Shown: positions 15,421 to 24,576 of the stretch, piece after piece
How positions within the stretch are numbered: position 1 is the stretch's first letter
Layout: every line of letters begins with the position of its first letter
Assembly: GCA_016700155.1 (NCBI GenBank)
Contig: CP065001.1
Coordinates: 3,224,001-3,288,000, forward strand
Length of the DNA: 64,000 bases
From: Ignavibacteriales bacterium
GTDB taxonomy: Bacteria > Bacteroidota > Ignavibacteria > Ignavibacteriales > Ignavibacteriaceae
Direction: 5' to 3'
Notes under the pieces: model-generated
The model's input: only the letters and a program-made list of their open reading frames with translations
What the model was told of the DNA's origin: nothing
Databases searched by the model: none
Position numbers and translations under genes: made by a program

Positions 15421-18294
15421 ATGAGGAAATTTGTTTTTCGTGCAATGACAACTTTACTTTTCGCGTTCTTTTTATTTGCTAATGCTAATGCTCAGTTACT
15501 TGTGGAAGATTTTAATTTTACAGGTTTACTGACAAACAATGGATGGAGTGTTACGAGCGGAGGCGGAACACAATCAATTGAAACCACAGCAGGTTTATCA
15601 TACACCGGATATCCCGGCAGTGGCGTGGGAAATGCTGCAGGAGTTGACAATAACGGAGAAGATGTAAATAAACAATTTGCTACTCTGACTTCCGGTACTG
15701 TTTACTACTCTTCATTGCTTAATGTAAGTAATGCTGTTGCGGGCTACTTTCTACATCTTGGCACCGGAACTTCAGCTTTTGCAGCAAGAATATTTGTTCA
15801 GCCATCAACTACAGCTGGAAAAATTAATTTCGGATTTTCAAATTCAAGTACAGCAACATATTCAACAACAGATTTTGATCCTTCCACAACCTACTTATTA
15901 ATAGTAAAGTATGAAGTATCAACCACAGGAAATGCAAGTATGTGGATAATTCCCTCAGGAATACCTGCAGATGAAACTTCAGCAGGAACTGCTTTACTAA
16001 CCGCAACAGGATCGGGTCAGGCAACTATAAGTGGAATTTATCTCCGTCAATATAATGCGAGTCAAAATATAACCGTCGACGGAATCCGTGCAGGTACTTC
16101 CTGGACAGATTTATTTCCTGTTTCAGGATCACCAATCCTTTCAGCAAGTCCAAGCTCATTATCAGGATTTACATACGTTGTTGGTTCTGGACCTTCATCA
16201 TCACAAAGTTATAACTTAAGCGGTTCTGATCTTGATCCTGCTTCAGGCAATATAACTGTAACCGGTTCAACAAACTATGAAGTTTCAACAGATGATGTTT
16301 CTTTCAGCAGCAGCGTAAACGTAGCATACACAGGCGGTGCGCTAAGTTCCACACCAATTTATGTAAGATTAAAATCAGGTTTGTCTTACGGTTTATACAA
16401 CGGTGAGAATGTAACTAACTCTGGCGGTATGGCTACAACTCAAGATGTTACCTGCAACGGTGAAGTTATTTCTTCACTGCCAATAACTGAAAACTTTAAT
16501 TACACAACTGGAAGTAATCTTACCGACAATGGTTGGATAGCACACAGCGGTGCTGGCAATCTTCCGATTATGGTCAATTCTTCTCCGCTCACTTATTCAG
16601 GTTATGTTAATTCAGGACTCGGAAAATCGGTCGCGCTAACTGCACCCGATACACTTTCGGCAGAAGATGATAAAAGAGTTTTCAGTAATGTAACAAGCGG
16701 AAGTGTGTATGCATCTTTTATGGTTAATGTTTCATCCGTCACTGATTCATCAGTTTATTACCTGCACTTCGGTGAAGGTAATTCAACAAGTCTGTTCTTT
16801 GCAAAAGTCTTTATTAAAAATAACGGTTCAAATTTTGCATTCGGTGTAGCGAAAAGAAATAACTCCGATGCAGTATTTACAGCATCATCTTATTCACTTA
16901 ACACAACCTATTTGTTAGTTGTGAAATATACTTTCAATTCAGGTACTACAACTGATGATGAAGTTAAGCTATGGGTTAACCCTGCACTAAATGGAACTGA
17001 ACCAGCCTCCGATCTTACACAAACTGACGGTGGTACAGATGCAAATGACATAAGTTTCCTCGCTCTGCGTCAGGGTGCCTTTGGACCGGCTTTATCTTTT
17101 GGCGGATTAAGAGTTGCCACAACCTGGCTGCCAGCAGCACCCGGTGGTAACTTCTCCGTGTCTTATTTAATTCAAGCCGGATGGAATCTTGTTTCATTCC
17201 CCGGTATTCATCCAAACAGTATGGATCGTGATACACTTTACAGATTCAGAGATCCTGCTGCAGATGTATTCTGGTTTGACGGAGCTATGTATGTTGCAGA
17301 AAATCCATTATCAGTTGGTAAAGCATACTGGATGAGACACGGTGCGCAGAGACTATACAACTGGAATGGTACTGTGCAGAGTGGAGTTTTATACCCACAA
17401 CTTTCACAGGCTACTGTCGTTCCGTTTGCCGGAGTTGCTGGTTGGAATCTTGTTGGTGCATATGATTACACTGCACAGGTTAATGATCTGACAACCAGTC
17501 CTTCAGGATTGATAAATGGTTTCCCGTTCTCTTATAGTCCCGGATTTGGTTATCAGCCTGCTTCATCATTGCAGCCGAGTTATGGATATTTTGTTAATAT
17601 GACCGGCGCCGGTGACATCATATTCCCTCCAAGACCTTCAGCACCTCCAAAACTAAATAACGAAGAGATATTTAAAAGTGAGTGGGCTAAGATCATCATC
17701 AAAGATGCTGAGGGAAAACAATATACTTTATACGCTACTAATGGAAACGCTCAGTTAGAAAAATTTATTCTTCCTCCAAAACCTCCTGTAGGATTGTTTG
17801 ATGTCAGGTTCACAACTGATAAAATGGTTGAAGATCTTTCAACAGAAAAAACTTTTGAATTATCAGGCGTTGAATATCCTGTGACAATTAGTGTTTCAGG
17901 AATGAATGCTTCCATTAAAGATGCGGTGACCGGACAGTATGTAAACACTCAGATTATGGATGGCAACCAGATAGTTATAAGCAACAGTGCTGTAAATAAA
18001 CTTACAATCAGTACTGATGTTGTAGCTCCTGTAGAGTATCAGCTTGCACAGAATTATCCAAATCCATTCAACCCAAGCACTACAATAAAATTCAGTCTGG
18101 CAAAAGATGGATTTGTAACATTAAAGATTTATGATGCAATCGGTAATGAAGTATCAACACTTGTAAACGAACAAAGACAACAAGGCAATTATGAAATTGA
18201 CTTTAGTGCATTGTCTCTTTCAAGCGGTGTTTACTTTTATAAAATTCAGTCAGGCGAATTTACTGCCACAAGAAAAATGCTTCTGCTTAAGTAA
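15421..18294 (+). CDS. Large modular T9SS-exported protein with two jelly-roll-like repeats
   Basis: A signal peptide (1-24) is followed by a LamG/jelly-roll-like region (about 27-230), an Ig-like segment starting ILSASPSSLSGF (about 240-350) and a second jelly-roll-like region (about 355-575). The first two segments share wording (LTxNGWxxHSGxG, TTYLLIVKY) with the protein at 36873-40589. Next comes the window-wide GWN module (GWNLVSFPGIHPNS, then GWNLVGAYDY, then LPPKPPVGLFDVRF, about 580-870) and a type-A T9SS domain (QNYPNPFNP, ending RKMLLLK). There is no catalytic motif that I recognise, so it is probably a surface or biofilm-matrix protein. GGAGG lies 7 bases before the ATG, and a hairpin terminator follows the stop, so it is probably monocistronic. 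Confidence 0.85.
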   Translation: MRKFVFRAMTTLLFAFFLFANANAQLLVEDFNFTGLLTNNGWSVTSGGGTQSIETTAGLSYTGYPGSGVGNAAGVDNNGEDVNKQFATLTSGTVYYSSLLNVSNAVAGYFLHLGTGTSAFAARIFVQPSTTAGKINFGFSNSSTATYSTTDFDPSTTYLLIVKYEVSTTGNASMWIIPSGIPADETSAGTALLTATGSGQATISGIYLRQYNASQNITVDGIRAGTSWTDLFPVSGSPILSASPSSLSGFTYVVGSGPSSSQSYNLSGSDLDPASGNITVTGSTNYEVSTDDVSFSSSVNVAYTGGALSSTPIYVRLKSGLSYGLYNGENVTNSGGMATTQDVTCNGEVISSLPITENFNYTTGSNLTDNGWIAHSGAGNLPIMVNSSPLTYSGYVNSGLGKSVALTAPDTLSAEDDKRVFSNVTSGSVYASFMVNVSSVTDSSVYYLHFGEGNSTSLFFAKVFIKNNGSNFAFGVAKRNNSDAVFTASSYSLNTTYLLVVKYTFNSGTTTDDEVKLWVNPALNGTEPASDLTQTDGGTDANDISFLALRQGAFGPALSFGGLRVATTWLPAAPGGNFSVSYLIQAGWNLVSFPGIHPNSMDRDTLYRFRDPAADVFWFDGAMYVAENPLSVGKAYWMRHGAQRLYNWNGTVQSGVLYPQLSQATVVPFAGVAGWNLVGAYDYTAQVNDLTTSPSGLINGFPFSYSPGFGYQPASSLQPSYGYFVNMTGAGDIIFPPRPSAPPKLNNEEIFKSEWAKIIIKDAEGKQYTLYATNGNAQLEKFILPPKPPVGLFDVRFTTDKMVEDLSTEKTFELSGVEYPVTISVSGMNASIKDAVTGQYVNTQIMDGNQIVISNSAVNKLTISTDVVAPVEYQLAQNYPNPFNPSTTIKFSLAKDGFVTLKIYDAIGNEVSTLVNEQRQQGNYEIDFSALSLSSGVYFYKIQSGEFTATRKMLLLK

Positions 18295-18313
18295 TTTTTC
18301 TTTCATACTTATA

Positions 18314-18350
18314 AACAGGAACCCCGGCAATTCCCCGGGGTTCTGTTGTT
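18314..18350 (+). terminator. Hairpin terminator after the 15421 gene
   Basis: AACAG-G-AACCCCGG (18314-18327) pairs with CCGGGGTTCTGTT (18335-18347), with a single bulged G and a 7-nt loop, followed by GTTT. It lies 20 bases after the stop codon. The symmetrical shape could also work in the other direction. Confidence 0.8.
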
Positions 18351-18665
18351 TAAAATGAAAATCTGAATGAGTGTAATGGTTGTGCCAGCAAAGATTTTTC
18401 CGATTCTTTAAGTGCGTATCTACAACTGTATAAGAACAAAATCTTTTTGTCATTAATTGAAGATAATGTTTAATACACCTATCCAACCCCATTGAAAACA
18501 GGATGTTAACACTCACTGTTTGTAATTAGAAACCCCAATTAAATTTTTTTGTGAATTTAATACTGGCTTAACATTACAGTAAAAGATTTTTAACGTGGCA
18601 GTAATACTAACTTAATAGCACCGGACTAATTTGCCCCCGTCATTTTAAAAATATCGGAGGCTTTT
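18351..18665 (+). other. Intergenic region upstream of the second receptor operon
   Basis: This 315-base stretch has no credible gene. It should contain the promoter of the 18666 receptor operon and ends with a good Shine-Dalgarno sequence (CGGAGG) before a GTG start. No strong inverted repeat was seen. Confidence 0.5.
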
Positions 18666-21449
18666 GTGAAAAAACTGGTACTGCTCTTCTCCTTCCTTTC
18701 AACGATTCTATTTCAAATTAATTTATTTTCTCAGTCTTCAAGTAAAATTTTCGGACAGGTAATCGACGAAGGTAATGGTGAAGCTATAATTGGCGCAAAC
18801 GTTTTCATCGAAGGGACCAACTTAGGCAGTGCAACCGATATACAGGGACAATTTTCAATCAGGAATGTTCCTGCAGGAACTTACAATCTTATTGTTTCAT
18901 ACATCTCGTATACAAAAAAAACTATAAAAGGAATTGTAGTTGAAAACGGCAAAGACCTTGAACTGAATATAACTCTTCAATCAGAAGCAATAGAGACAGA
19001 TGAGATTGTTGTAGTAGGCGAACTTTCTTTACAATACGAATCGGCTTTATTAAATCAAAGAAAAAAATCTACTACAATCAGTGACGGTATAAGTGCTGAA
19101 CAAATAAAAAAATCTACAGATAACACAACCGCGGAAACATTAAGAAGAGTACCCGGAATCACACTGATGGACAACAAATATATTTTTGTCCGCGGTGTTA
19201 GTGAAAGATACAGTTCTGCACTGCTAAACAACGCTCCGCTTGCAAGTTCAGAACCCGATAAAAGAGATTTTGCATTCGACCTTATCCCGGCTAACCTGAT
19301 TGAAAATACAATAGTTGAAAAATCTTTTACGCCGGACAATCCCGGGGATTTTGCCGGCGGTGTTGTTAAAGTTAACACAATCGATTTTCCCTCCAAAACA
19401 ATCTTCACTTTCGGCTATTCAACTTCTTACGTGAACGATGTATCAACAAAAAATTTCAAAACATACGAAGGAAGCAGCACTGATTTTCTTGGTCTGGATG
19501 ATGGTAAAAGAGATTTGCCTCAAGGTTTTCCAGATCCCTTAACATACTATAATTACGGATTTAACTTACTCGACACTAACAGAACATACTGGTCAACAAA
19601 ACTTAGTGACGACTGGAAAGTAAGTGATACTAAAGCTTTCCTTGATCAATCTTTTGGGTTGACGTATGGTGACAGGTTTACAGTATTTGAAAATGATTTT
19701 GGTATTGTTAGTTCACTTACTTACAAAACAGGTTTCTCTTCTAAAGATGTTGTAACAAAAGATATTGCTAGCAGAGATGACGGAACTTTCTTCTTTGATT
19801 ACAGCGGTGTCTCTCAAAAGAGAAATGTCTATTGGGGTGGAATTTTAAATCTGACTTACAAAGTTGGTGACAATCATAAGGTTGGATTAAAAAACACTCT
19901 AACCATAAACTCTGATGACGAAGTAACAAGATTAAGAGGATTTAAATATGATTATCAGGATGAAAGAATAACAACTGCACTCAAGTTTGTATCAAGAAGT
20001 TTATACTCCGGACAGTTAACAGGCACAAGTCATTTTGATGTTATTGATGGTTTGCAATTGGATTGGAACGGATCATACTCGGTTTCATACAGGGATGAAC
20101 CCGATTACAGAAGAGTTGCTTATACAAGAAATATTGCTGATTCAAATACCACAGTTCCTTTCATCGCATATATCCCGCAGTTCCCCGAGTATTATGGCGG
20201 TGGAAGATTTTATTCATACCTCCAGGAACATAAACGTGGTATAGATCTTTCATTTGAACAGCGAATAGAATTAGCTAAAGTTAAATTTGGTGCTAATCAT
20301 ATCACAACAAACCGTTCATTTAATGCAAGACTTTTAAGTGTTACAGATGCCAACCAGCAGGGTAATGCACAAAGGCTTATCGGGAATTATGAACTTGATT
20401 CTCTTTACTCTGTAAAAAATTTTGAAAACAGAATTGTTATAATGAAGGAGTATTATAATCCTTCAAATGACTACACGGCATCAGATAACCTAATCAGTTT
20501 CTTTTTGATGACCGAATTACCATTCAACATTTTCAATCTCGATTTTGTTTTAGTAGGCGGCGCGCGTTTAGAAAACTATGTTCTAAAAGTTAAAACGTTC
20601 TCATCAGTTTCAACTGCACTTAGACCAATACACATTGATAATTTTAACAGTGATGTGCTTCCTGCATTCAGTCTAATCTATCGGATGAATGATGAAACAA
20701 ATATCAGGTTCTCATTCAGCAGAACGATTAACCGGGCGCAGTTCAGGGAGATAGCACCATTTCAGTATTACAATTTTGAGGATCAGACTTTCGTAAGAGG
20801 CAATGACACGCTAAAACAGGCAAACATTTCCAACTATGATTTAAGATTTGAAATGTTTCCCCAACCCGGTCATTTAATTTCTGCAAGTCTCTTTCTTAAA
20901 GAAATAAGAAATCCGATTGAAAGAGTATTTGAAATTTCAACAGGACAGAACGACCGTACATTTGCAAATTCACCCTTTGCACGCAATGCCGGTGTTGAAC
21001 TTGAATACAGAACTTCATTCGGAGTTTTCTGGGATGCTTTAACTGACTTTATGCTAACGGCAAATTATTCAAGGATATGGTCGGAGATTGAAGAAACAAA
21101 TATTGGTTTGGACAGAACGATCAGACCTATGCAGGGGCAGAGTCCTTATGTAATAAACCTCTCACTCGGGTATCAGAATGTTCCCTGGGATCTCTCAGTA
21201 AATGTTTCATATAACCGGTTCGGGAAAAGGATTGTAGAGACAGCAAATTTCCAGGGCAGTGATATTTATGAACTTCCCCGCGACGTTGTTGACTTTGTAA
21301 TAACAAAAGGCTTTGGAGAACATTTGGAATTCAAAGTTACAATGAAAGATTTTCTGAATGACCCAATTGAATATTATGAAGAGGATATCCTTGTACGGAG
21401 GTATACTACTAACACCAAGCTGTCACTTGGTGTTAGTTATCGGCTTTAA
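18666..21449 (+). CDS. TonB-dependent outer-membrane receptor paired with a T9SS partner
   Basis: The start is GTG, chosen because GGAGG lies 7 bases upstream and a good signal peptide (1-23, ending NLFSQ) follows. A carboxypeptidase-regulatory-like domain (GQVIDEGNGEAIIGANVFIE, 30-108) carries DEIVVVGE (112-119) at its end. The plug (about 135-245) has AETLRRVPGITLMDN, IFVRGVSERYSS and DFAGGVVKVNT, and the barrel ends GVSYRL. The 927-aa length is normal. It is 109 bases upstream of a secreted beta-helix/T9SS protein, a pairing that recurs in Bacteroidota. The ligand is unknown. No sugar-enzyme gene sits next to it, so it need not be a glycan importer. The last 40 bases hold a perfect 12-bp inverted repeat. 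Confidence 0.92.
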   Translation: MKKLVLLFSFLSTILFQINLFSQSSSKIFGQVIDEGNGEAIIGANVFIEGTNLGSATDIQGQFSIRNVPAGTYNLIVSYISYTKKTIKGIVVENGKDLELNITLQSEAIETDEIVVVGELSLQYESALLNQRKKSTTISDGISAEQIKKSTDNTTAETLRRVPGITLMDNKYIFVRGVSERYSSALLNNAPLASSEPDKRDFAFDLIPANLIENTIVEKSFTPDNPGDFAGGVVKVNTIDFPSKTIFTFGYSTSYVNDVSTKNFKTYEGSSTDFLGLDDGKRDLPQGFPDPLTYYNYGFNLLDTNRTYWSTKLSDDWKVSDTKAFLDQSFGLTYGDRFTVFENDFGIVSSLTYKTGFSSKDVVTKDIASRDDGTFFFDYSGVSQKRNVYWGGILNLTYKVGDNHKVGLKNTLTINSDDEVTRLRGFKYDYQDERITTALKFVSRSLYSGQLTGTSHFDVIDGLQLDWNGSYSVSYRDEPDYRRVAYTRNIADSNTTVPFIAYIPQFPEYYGGGRFYSYLQEHKRGIDLSFEQRIELAKVKFGANHITTNRSFNARLLSVTDANQQGNAQRLIGNYELDSLYSVKNFENRIVIMKEYYNPSNDYTASDNLISFFLMTELPFNIFNLDFVLVGGARLENYVLKVKTFSSVSTALRPIHIDNFNSDVLPAFSLIYRMNDETNIRFSFSRTINRAQFREIAPFQYYNFEDQTFVRGNDTLKQANISNYDLRFEMFPQPGHLISASLFLKEIRNPIERVFEISTGQNDRTFANSPFARNAGVELEYRTSFGVFWDALTDFMLTANYSRIWSEIEETNIGLDRTIRPMQGQSPYVINLSLGYQNVPWDLSVNVSYNRFGKRIVETANFQGSDIYELPRDVVDFVITKGFGEHLEFKVTMKDFLNDPIEYYEEDILVRRYTTNTKLSLGVSYRL
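21408..21437 (+). promoter_or_regulatory. Perfect 12-bp inverted repeat inside the receptor 3' end
   Basis: ACTAACACCAAG (21408-21419) and CTTGGTGTTAGT (21426-21437) flank a 6-nt loop within the last codons of the receptor gene. No T-run follows, so it looks more like an RNA-stabilising or attenuating stem than a simple terminator. Confidence 0.5.
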
Positions 21450-21558
21450 TTCACTAATCGCACAGGAAAGGAGGATAGTTAATGAATTAAAAAAGCATTT
21501 CAAAGAATTTATAAAAACGTAAGAAATTTTATTAAAAAAACCAAAGGAGTTCTAAATT

Positions 21559-24471
21559 ATGAAACAACTATGGAAATTGATTGCATTACTAGTAGTAATT
21601 TCAGTTCCTTCATTCGCACAGTTTACACCACACGATAGTACTATTTCCGGTAATATTACCGTAAGCAGAGTACTAGACAAAAACAAGGTATACTTGTTAC
21701 AGGGATTCGTTTACGTTCAAAACGGTGCTACACTTACAGTACCTGCAGGTACATTAATCTTAGGTGAAAAATCCTCACAAGGTTCGCTTATAATTGAGAG
21801 AGGCGGAAAACTTATTGCTGATGGAACAGCACAGGAACCAATAGTATTTACAAGCCAGTTACCGGCAGGTTTAAGATCACGCGGCGACTGGGGCGGTATC
21901 GTAATATGCGGAAAAGCAGCTAACAACAGACCTGGCGGCAACTTTGTTGTTGAAGGTAACATCGGCAGCATAGCTGGTTATGGTGATGGCGGTATTGTTC
22001 AGGATGATAATGATAACAGTGGTATTCTAAGATATGTAAGAATTGAATTCCCGGGTATTCCTTTCACACCTAACAACGAAATTAATGGATTAACACTTGG
22101 CGCAGTTGGCCGTGGAACTGTTCTTGAACATATTATGGTCAGCTATAGCGGTGATGATTCTTATGAATTCTTCGGTGGAACCGTTAATGCAAAATGGTTA
22201 ATTGCTTACAAAGCTCTCGATGATGATTTTGATACTGACTTCGGTTATTCAGGTAAAATCCAGTTCGCAGTTGTTTACCGCGATCCTATTCTTGCAGACG
22301 TAAGTAATAGTGAAGCATTTGAATCAGATAACGATGGTTCAGGTACAACAGCATCACCAAGAACTTCACCTGTTTTCTCAAACTTTACAGTGATCGGTCC
22401 GAAAAGAGTTTCTACAGATGTAAGCGGAACAAATTATAATGCTTTATTTTTCCATGGCATTCATCACAGAAGATCATCACGTCACAGTTTATTTAACAGC
22501 GTGGTTACAGGGTTTGACGAAGGTGGTTTATTCTTAGACGGTGCAACAGTACAGGGTGATACAGCAAACTTTGCTTACAGAAACAATACCTTCTCAGGAA
22601 TGGCTACACTTATAACACCAACAACTTATAACGCATGGTTTACAAGTTATGGTAATACTCTTCTTACTGAACCTAACAGTGTTTTACTAAAGGCACCTTT
22701 TAACCAAACAAGTCCGGTTCTTGTTCCTCAAGCTGGCTCACCTCTTTTAGGTTCAGCAGCTTTCACAGGAAGTTTAATCTCTGATCCTTTCTTTACGGCT
22801 GTTACTTACCGTGGTGCATTCAGCGGTAATGGTGCAGACAGATGGGATATCGGCTGGTCTAATTATGATCCTAATGGAACAAACTATATCCGTTCAGCTA
22901 ATATCACTTCACATGGATTGCTTTACATTACAACCGGTAACGGTGAATCAAGAGCAGTTGTGTTTGGTCGTGCAGTAGGTGCAACAGACGGACTTGATGC
23001 GTCACTTGGCGAAGCTTTATTACCTCCGCCACCTGCAGCTGGTATAGTTGATTTAAGATGGGAACTTCCAGGTGGAACTCAATTCTCATCAATTGATATG
23101 AGAAGCAGCGCAATCAATGGAACAATTACTTATACACTTGATTTTCAGGCTGGTTCTCCGAGTACAGCATTAACACTTAACTGGGATCCTAACTATATCG
23201 GCGCTGGAACCATTACTTTGAAAGATGGTTTTGGTGGAGCAATCTTTGCGGATGTAAATATGAAAACAGTTTCGTCGCAGGTTGTTACCGGACTAACAAG
23301 TGTTATTGTTGAAGTAGTTACAAACTACAATCAGACCATCGTGGTTGGAAACGAATGGAATCTTATTTCATTCCCAGGTATTCATCCAAATAGCATGAGC
23401 GTTGATACACTTTACAGAGGAAAAAATCCTGCTGCAAACGTATTTAAGTTTGACGCTGGTTATGTAGCTGTTACTTCATTAACCCCTGGAGAAGGTTACT
23501 GGATGAACCACTCAGGCATCAGAACCTACAACTGGAATGGAACTGTTCAATCAGGAATTTTGTATCCAAGACTTAACAGCGTTGGTTCAATGGCTTATCC
23601 TGGTAAACTTGGCTGGAATATGGTTGGCGGTTATAACTGGAACGCTGATGTTAGCTTCATAAGAACAATGCCGGAAAATAAAATCTTCGGATTGGTTTTC
23701 CAGTATGTTCCCGGTTCAGGTTATGTTGCATCCGGTTCAATGACCCCAGGAAACGGTTACTGGATAAACCTTACATCAGCAGCTAATATTTACGTTCCCG
23801 GACCTTATGCTCCAACATTAGGCAAAAACCCAATTGATCAACTCATCAGCAAAGATTGGGGTAAAGTTGTTATTACAGATGCAGCCGGTCAGAGTTATGT
23901 ACTTTATGCAGCCGGAAAATCAGTTGATCTCAATAGCTTTAATCTTCCTCCATTACCGCCTGCGGGGTTATTCGATGTAAGATTCGGTTCACAGAGATTT
24001 GTTGAAGACCTTTCTTCAGCAGGTCAGACAATCAATCTTAGCGGAGTTGTATATCCTGTAACAATTTCAGTTGATGGCGTTAACATACAGTTAGAAGATG
24101 CTGTCAACGGAACATTTGTTAAAGCAGATGTGAAAGACGGTTCATCTTATGTATTAGACAACAGCAGCATTAATGTTCTTAAAATAAGTTCAGATAAAGT
24201 TGTTCCTGTTGAATACGCACTCGAACAGAACTATCCAAATCCATTTAACCCGTCAACAACAATTAAATTCTCTGTTCCTGAAATCAGCAATGTAAAATTA
24301 ACTGTTTACAATGCATTAGGACAGAAGGTTGCTGAACTCGTTAACAATACTCTTGAGGCTGGTTCATATTCATATTCATGGGATGCTTCAAACGTTGCAT
24401 CAGGTTTATACTTCTATGAATTGAATACAAACAACTTTTCATCAGTGAAGAAAATGATGTTAGTCAAGTAA
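21559..24471 (+). CDS. T9SS-exported beta-helix protein, receptor partner
   Basis: A signal peptide (1-20) leads to a beta-structured region (about 22-445) with RGDWGGIVICGKA and GDDSYEFFGGTVNAKWL, wording typical of the T9SS proteins encoded next to TonB receptors in Bacteroidota. A middle module (about 450-595; DGLDASLGEALLPPPP) is shared with the 24577, 27543, 28833 and 35597 proteins. The GWN module follows (GWN-type NEWNLISFPGIHPNS, then LGWNMVGGYNW, then LPPLPPAGLFDVRF, about 597-885), then a type-A T9SS domain (QNYPNPFNP, ending KKMMLVK). It is probably displayed at the surface to help capture the ligand of the receptor encoded upstream. AAGGAG precedes the ATG. Its C-terminal half resembles the protein at 61920-64000, which likewise precedes a copy of the duplicated gene pair. 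Confidence 0.85.
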   Translation: MKQLWKLIALLVVISVPSFAQFTPHDSTISGNITVSRVLDKNKVYLLQGFVYVQNGATLTVPAGTLILGEKSSQGSLIIERGGKLIADGTAQEPIVFTSQLPAGLRSRGDWGGIVICGKAANNRPGGNFVVEGNIGSIAGYGDGGIVQDDNDNSGILRYVRIEFPGIPFTPNNEINGLTLGAVGRGTVLEHIMVSYSGDDSYEFFGGTVNAKWLIAYKALDDDFDTDFGYSGKIQFAVVYRDPILADVSNSEAFESDNDGSGTTASPRTSPVFSNFTVIGPKRVSTDVSGTNYNALFFHGIHHRRSSRHSLFNSVVTGFDEGGLFLDGATVQGDTANFAYRNNTFSGMATLITPTTYNAWFTSYGNTLLTEPNSVLLKAPFNQTSPVLVPQAGSPLLGSAAFTGSLISDPFFTAVTYRGAFSGNGADRWDIGWSNYDPNGTNYIRSANITSHGLLYITTGNGESRAVVFGRAVGATDGLDASLGEALLPPPPAAGIVDLRWELPGGTQFSSIDMRSSAINGTITYTLDFQAGSPSTALTLNWDPNYIGAGTITLKDGFGGAIFADVNMKTVSSQVVTGLTSVIVEVVTNYNQTIVVGNEWNLISFPGIHPNSMSVDTLYRGKNPAANVFKFDAGYVAVTSLTPGEGYWMNHSGIRTYNWNGTVQSGILYPRLNSVGSMAYPGKLGWNMVGGYNWNADVSFIRTMPENKIFGLVFQYVPGSGYVASGSMTPGNGYWINLTSAANIYVPGPYAPTLGKNPIDQLISKDWGKVVITDAAGQSYVLYAAGKSVDLNSFNLPPLPPAGLFDVRFGSQRFVEDLSSAGQTINLSGVVYPVTISVDGVNIQLEDAVNGTFVKADVKDGSSYVLDNSSINVLKISSDKVVPVEYALEQNYPNPFNPSTTIKFSVPEISNVKLTVYNALGQKVAELVNNTLEAGSYSYSWDASNVASGLYFYELNTNNFSSVKKMMLVK

Positions 24472-24485
24472 GATATTTTATTTGG

Positions 24486-24508
24486 GTTCCCCGACACAAT
24501 TGGGGAAC
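24486..24508 (+). terminator. Hairpin after the 21559 gene
   Basis: GTTCCCC (24486-24492) pairs with GGGGAAC (24502-24508) across a 9-nt loop, 15 bases after the stop. The tail is only moderately T-rich (TCATTATTGTTC), so termination may be partial and the duplicated genes downstream may still be co-transcribed. Confidence 0.65.
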
Positions 24509-24576
24509 TCATTATTGTTCACATTTTTAATCTAATAAATTTTTAACCCTTTATTGTTTTTATCGAAAGGTGTGTT

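Noticed and set aside
18250..18516. 88-aa minus-strand frame after the 15421 gene
   Set aside because: It runs through a clear terminator hairpin and the antisense of the sorting domain.
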